Assembly (NCBI GenBank): GCA_030652715.1
Contig: JAUSQB010000041.1
Location: 1-6,699 of the forward strand
DNA length: 6,699 nt
Direction of reading: 5' to 3'
Source: Rugosibacter sp.
GTDB taxonomy: Bacteria; Pseudomonadota; Gammaproteobacteria; Burkholderiales; Rhodocyclaceae
The notes under the pieces were generated by a model. It was not told where the DNA came from and searched no databases. It saw only the letters and a program-made list of their open reading frames with translations. A program made the translations under genes and the position numbers. Shown piece by piece: positions 5,275-6,699 of this stretch (positions within the stretch are counted from its first letter, which is position 1; each line of letters opens with the position of its first letter).

Positions 5275-6252
5275 CTATGAGGGCAGCATGGCTTCCAACA
5301 GGTTGAAAGCTACAAAAAAGCTCAGCAGACCACCGGCCACAATGGAAAAATGATTGCCTTGCAAACCGAGAAGCAGCAGCGTCAGCAGCAATAAAATGAT
5401 GGCGGAAACAAAGACCGTACGAAGTTTTTGGCGTTTTTCAGCATAAATAATCGCCGGCACCATGAGCACAAACGAGAGCAGTACGGCCGGCAAATAAACT
5501 TTCCAATGCGAGGCCAGCGGTAAATCCCCCGTGCTGATCAATAACCCAGGCACCACGACAAACATCATCATCTGCGACATATGCAGGATGAAAATCCCCA
5601 GATTGAGCCGCAGCAACTGGGTATTGACCAACACTTCGCGCAACGGAACGCGTGGGCCGGGATGCGGCGGTGGCGGCTCAGGCACGATGTAGACCACCAC
5701 AGCAATGGCTGTCAGCGCTAACCCGCCGGTCATCCAGAAAATACCGCTCATGCCTATGATGGCGTAAAGCACGGGGGCAATCACCAGCGAGAGGGCAAAA
5801 ACCAGACCTATGGATGAACCTATCATTGCCATCACTTTGGTGCGGTGTTGCTCGCGCGTTAAATCAGCCGCCAAAGCGGTAACAGCTGCGGAAATAGCGC
5901 CCGCGCCTTGCACAATCCGACCAAAAATCGTCCAGTAAATATCGGTTGCCAACGCAGCAACCACCGAGCCGATCACAAAAATCAACAAACCAAAAACAAT
6001 CATCCGTTTGCGCCCAAAGGCATCGGACGCCATGCCAAATGGAATCTGAAAAAACGCCTGGGTCAAACCATAGGCGCCTAGCGCAAGGCCTACCAGCGTG
6101 AGGTTATCTCCCCCTGGCAGCGTGTGGGCATGGATGGCGAACACCGGCAGAATCAAGAACATGCCCAGCATGCGCAAGGCAAAAATAGCGGCTAACGATA
6201 CGCCGGCGCGCTTTTCCTCGCGGCTCATGGCGTCGGTTAGGTGGTCAGACAT
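5275..6252 (-). CDS. MFS transporter (YajR-like major facilitator), N-terminal 10 membrane segments, cut by an amber codon
   Basis: This is an inner-membrane major-facilitator permease, probably a drug or metabolite exporter driven by the proton gradient; the substrate is unknown. The 325 residues cover transmembrane segments 1-10. Segment 1 includes the L-R-M-L-G-M-F-L-I-L-P-V-F run typical of the YajR-like group. Motif A follows segment 2 as G-M-A-S-D-A-F-G-R-K-R, and R-I-V-Q-G-A-G-A in segment 4 matches motif B. The frame stops at TAG right after N-L-L-E-A-M-L-P-S, where relatives continue, usually with a Leu-Ile-Ser (from memory). The C-terminal YAM domain of E. coli YajR is absent even if the downstream part is included. 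No Shine-Dalgarno precedes M1; M9 (M-S-R-E-E-K-R) is an alternative start with a better family fit. It is divergent from uvrA and upstream of ssb. As it stands the product would lack the last two helices and is probably non-functional, unless the base is wrong or the codon is suppressed. Confidence 0.88.
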   Translation of the reverse strand: MSDHLTDAMSREEKRAGVSLAAIFALRMLGMFLILPVFAIHAHTLPGGDNLTLVGLALGAYGLTQAFFQIPFGMASDAFGRKRMIVFGLLIFVIGSVVAALATDIYWTIFGRIVQGAGAISAAVTALAADLTREQHRTKVMAMIGSSIGLVFALSLVIAPVLYAIIGMSGIFWMTGGLALTAIAVVVYIVPEPPPPHPGPRVPLREVLVNTQLLRLNLGIFILHMSQMMMFVVVPGLLISTGDLPLASHWKVYLPAVLLSFVLMVPAIIYAEKRQKLRTVFVSAIILLLLTLLLLGLQGNHFSIVAGGLLSFFVAFNLLEAMLPS

Positions 6253-6346
6253 GGGTGGGGACGGATGAATGAATCAAGTCGCGTATATTAGTACATTAAC
6301 CGGCTACCCTGCAGCCGTTTTCTTTACGCATGAAGCATGCTGATTT
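6253..6346. promoter_or_regulatory. divergent MFS-uvrA intergenic region
   Basis: These 94 bases must hold the promoters of both divergent genes. TATATT at 6284-6289 (+) is a plausible -10 for uvrA, but no good -35 lies upstream at normal spacing. The same AT core read on the minus strand could serve the MFS gene. I saw no CTGT-N8-ACAG LexA-type box, although uvrA is an SOS gene in many bacteria. Two small dyads lie in the uvrA leader: CGGCT-N7-AGCCG (6301-6317), followed by TTTTCTTT, and GCATG-AAG-CATGC (6328-6340). Confidence 0.4.
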
Positions 6347-6699
6347 ATGGACACCATCAAAATTCGCGGTGCGCGCACGCACAATCTGAAAAACATCAAC
6401 CTGGATTTACCCCGCAACCGGCTCACGGTAATCACGGGCCTGTCAGGCTCCGGCAAAAGCTCGCTGGCGTTTGACACGCTTTACGCCGAAGGCCAGCGTC
6501 GCTATGTCGAATCGCTCTCGGCCTATGCGCGGCAGTTTTTGCAGATGATGGAAAAACCGGATGTTGATTTGATCGAGGGGCTCTCGCCCGCCATTTCCAT
6601 CGAACAAAAAGCCACCAGCCACAACCCTCGCTCTACCGTTGGCACCGTTACGGAAATTCACGATTATCTGCGCTTGCTGTACGCCCGCGCCGGCACGCC
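6347..6699 (+). CDS. uvrA: UvrABC excision nuclease subunit A, 5' part
   Basis: UvrA is the damage-sensing ATPase of nucleotide excision repair. It dimerises, loads UvrB on damaged DNA and leaves. Only the first 117 codons are in the window; the full protein is about 940 residues. The start [17 protein letters not shown] is the standard UvrA N-terminus. The Walker A motif of the first ATPase domain is G31-L-S-G-S-G-K37-S38-S. The invariant [23 protein letters not shown] and the later [11 protein letters not shown] stretch, which leads to the UvrB-binding insertion, are intact. The Shine-Dalgarno is weak (GAAG at 6332-6335, 11 bases before the ATG). The start is chosen from the conserved N-terminus. 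Confidence 0.97.
   Translation, partial: MDTIKIRGARTHNLKNINLDLPRNRLTVITGLSGSGKSSLAFDTLYAEGQRRYVESLSAYARQFLQMMEKPDVDLIEGLSPAISIEQKATSHNPRSTVGTVTEIHDYLRLLYARAGT

Noticed and set aside
5275..5277. TAG recoded as an amino acid in this genome.
   Set aside because: ssb ends in TAG immediately after its conserved C-terminal Phe, which must be terminal for partner binding, so TAG works as a stop.
5250..5300. A frameshift as the cause of the short MFS frame.
   Set aside because: The downstream MFS-like translation is in the same frame as the upstream part, so a base substitution explains it without any indel.
5090..5353. An 87-codon + strand frame over the MFS 3' end.
   Set aside because: It is antisense to the conserved MFS helices 10-12, which continue in frame on the minus strand. 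No ribosome site or family resemblance was seen.
6253..6346. A LexA (SOS) operator ahead of uvrA.
   Set aside because: No CTGT-N8-ACAG or close variant was found on either strand in this interval.

Overview
The window looks like a piece of a betaproteobacterial chromosome of roughly balanced to moderately high G+C, possibly from the Nitrosomonadales. That assignment is inferred from protein similarity recalled from memory and from gene order (uvrA, then a divergent MFS gene followed by ssb), not from a database search. It holds seven protein-coding loci. Two are cut by the window edges and one is interrupted by a stop codon. No rRNA, tRNA, CRISPR array, insertion sequence or prophage gene was seen.

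Left part, + strand (1-2897). The window opens inside an ADP-heptose synthase (heptose-1-phosphate adenylyltransferase, lipopolysaccharide core synthesis). About 100 bases later comes a large DUF4153-type membrane protein of 587 residues, with about 11 membrane segments and a soluble C-terminal domain that carries a calcium-loop-like motif. A gene-free stretch of about 310 bases follows. It is rich in dyads and ends in a near-consensus sigma-54 promoter (GG at 2486-2487, GC at 2498-2499) placed to drive a small secreted BON-domain protein.

Middle (2898-3093). The BON gene and the next gene converge on a 196-base intergenic region packed with inverted repeats, including a perfect 10-bp stem directly after the BON stop codon.

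Right part, mostly - strand (3094-6252). A TAXI-type solute-binding protein anchored in the membrane at both ends lies downstream of ssb (single-stranded DNA-binding protein), which in turn lies downstream of an MFS transporter. The MFS frame contains an in-frame amber codon at 5275-5277. Translation in the same frame continues for 81 further codons with clear MFS transmembrane segments 11 and 12, so this is a nonsense interruption (or a base error), not a natural end. ssb itself ends in TAG right after its invariant D-D-I-P-F tip, so TAG is read as a stop in this genome.

Far right, + strand (6347 to the end). The first 117 codons of uvrA, the nucleotide-excision-repair ATPase, are divergent from the MFS gene across a 94-base intergenic region.

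Most of the window is ordinary housekeeping and accessory content. The parts most worth a second look are the sigma-54 control region of the BON gene, the amber codon in the MFS gene, and the hairpin cluster between the convergent genes. I did not find convincing evidence of a wholly new multi-gene system.
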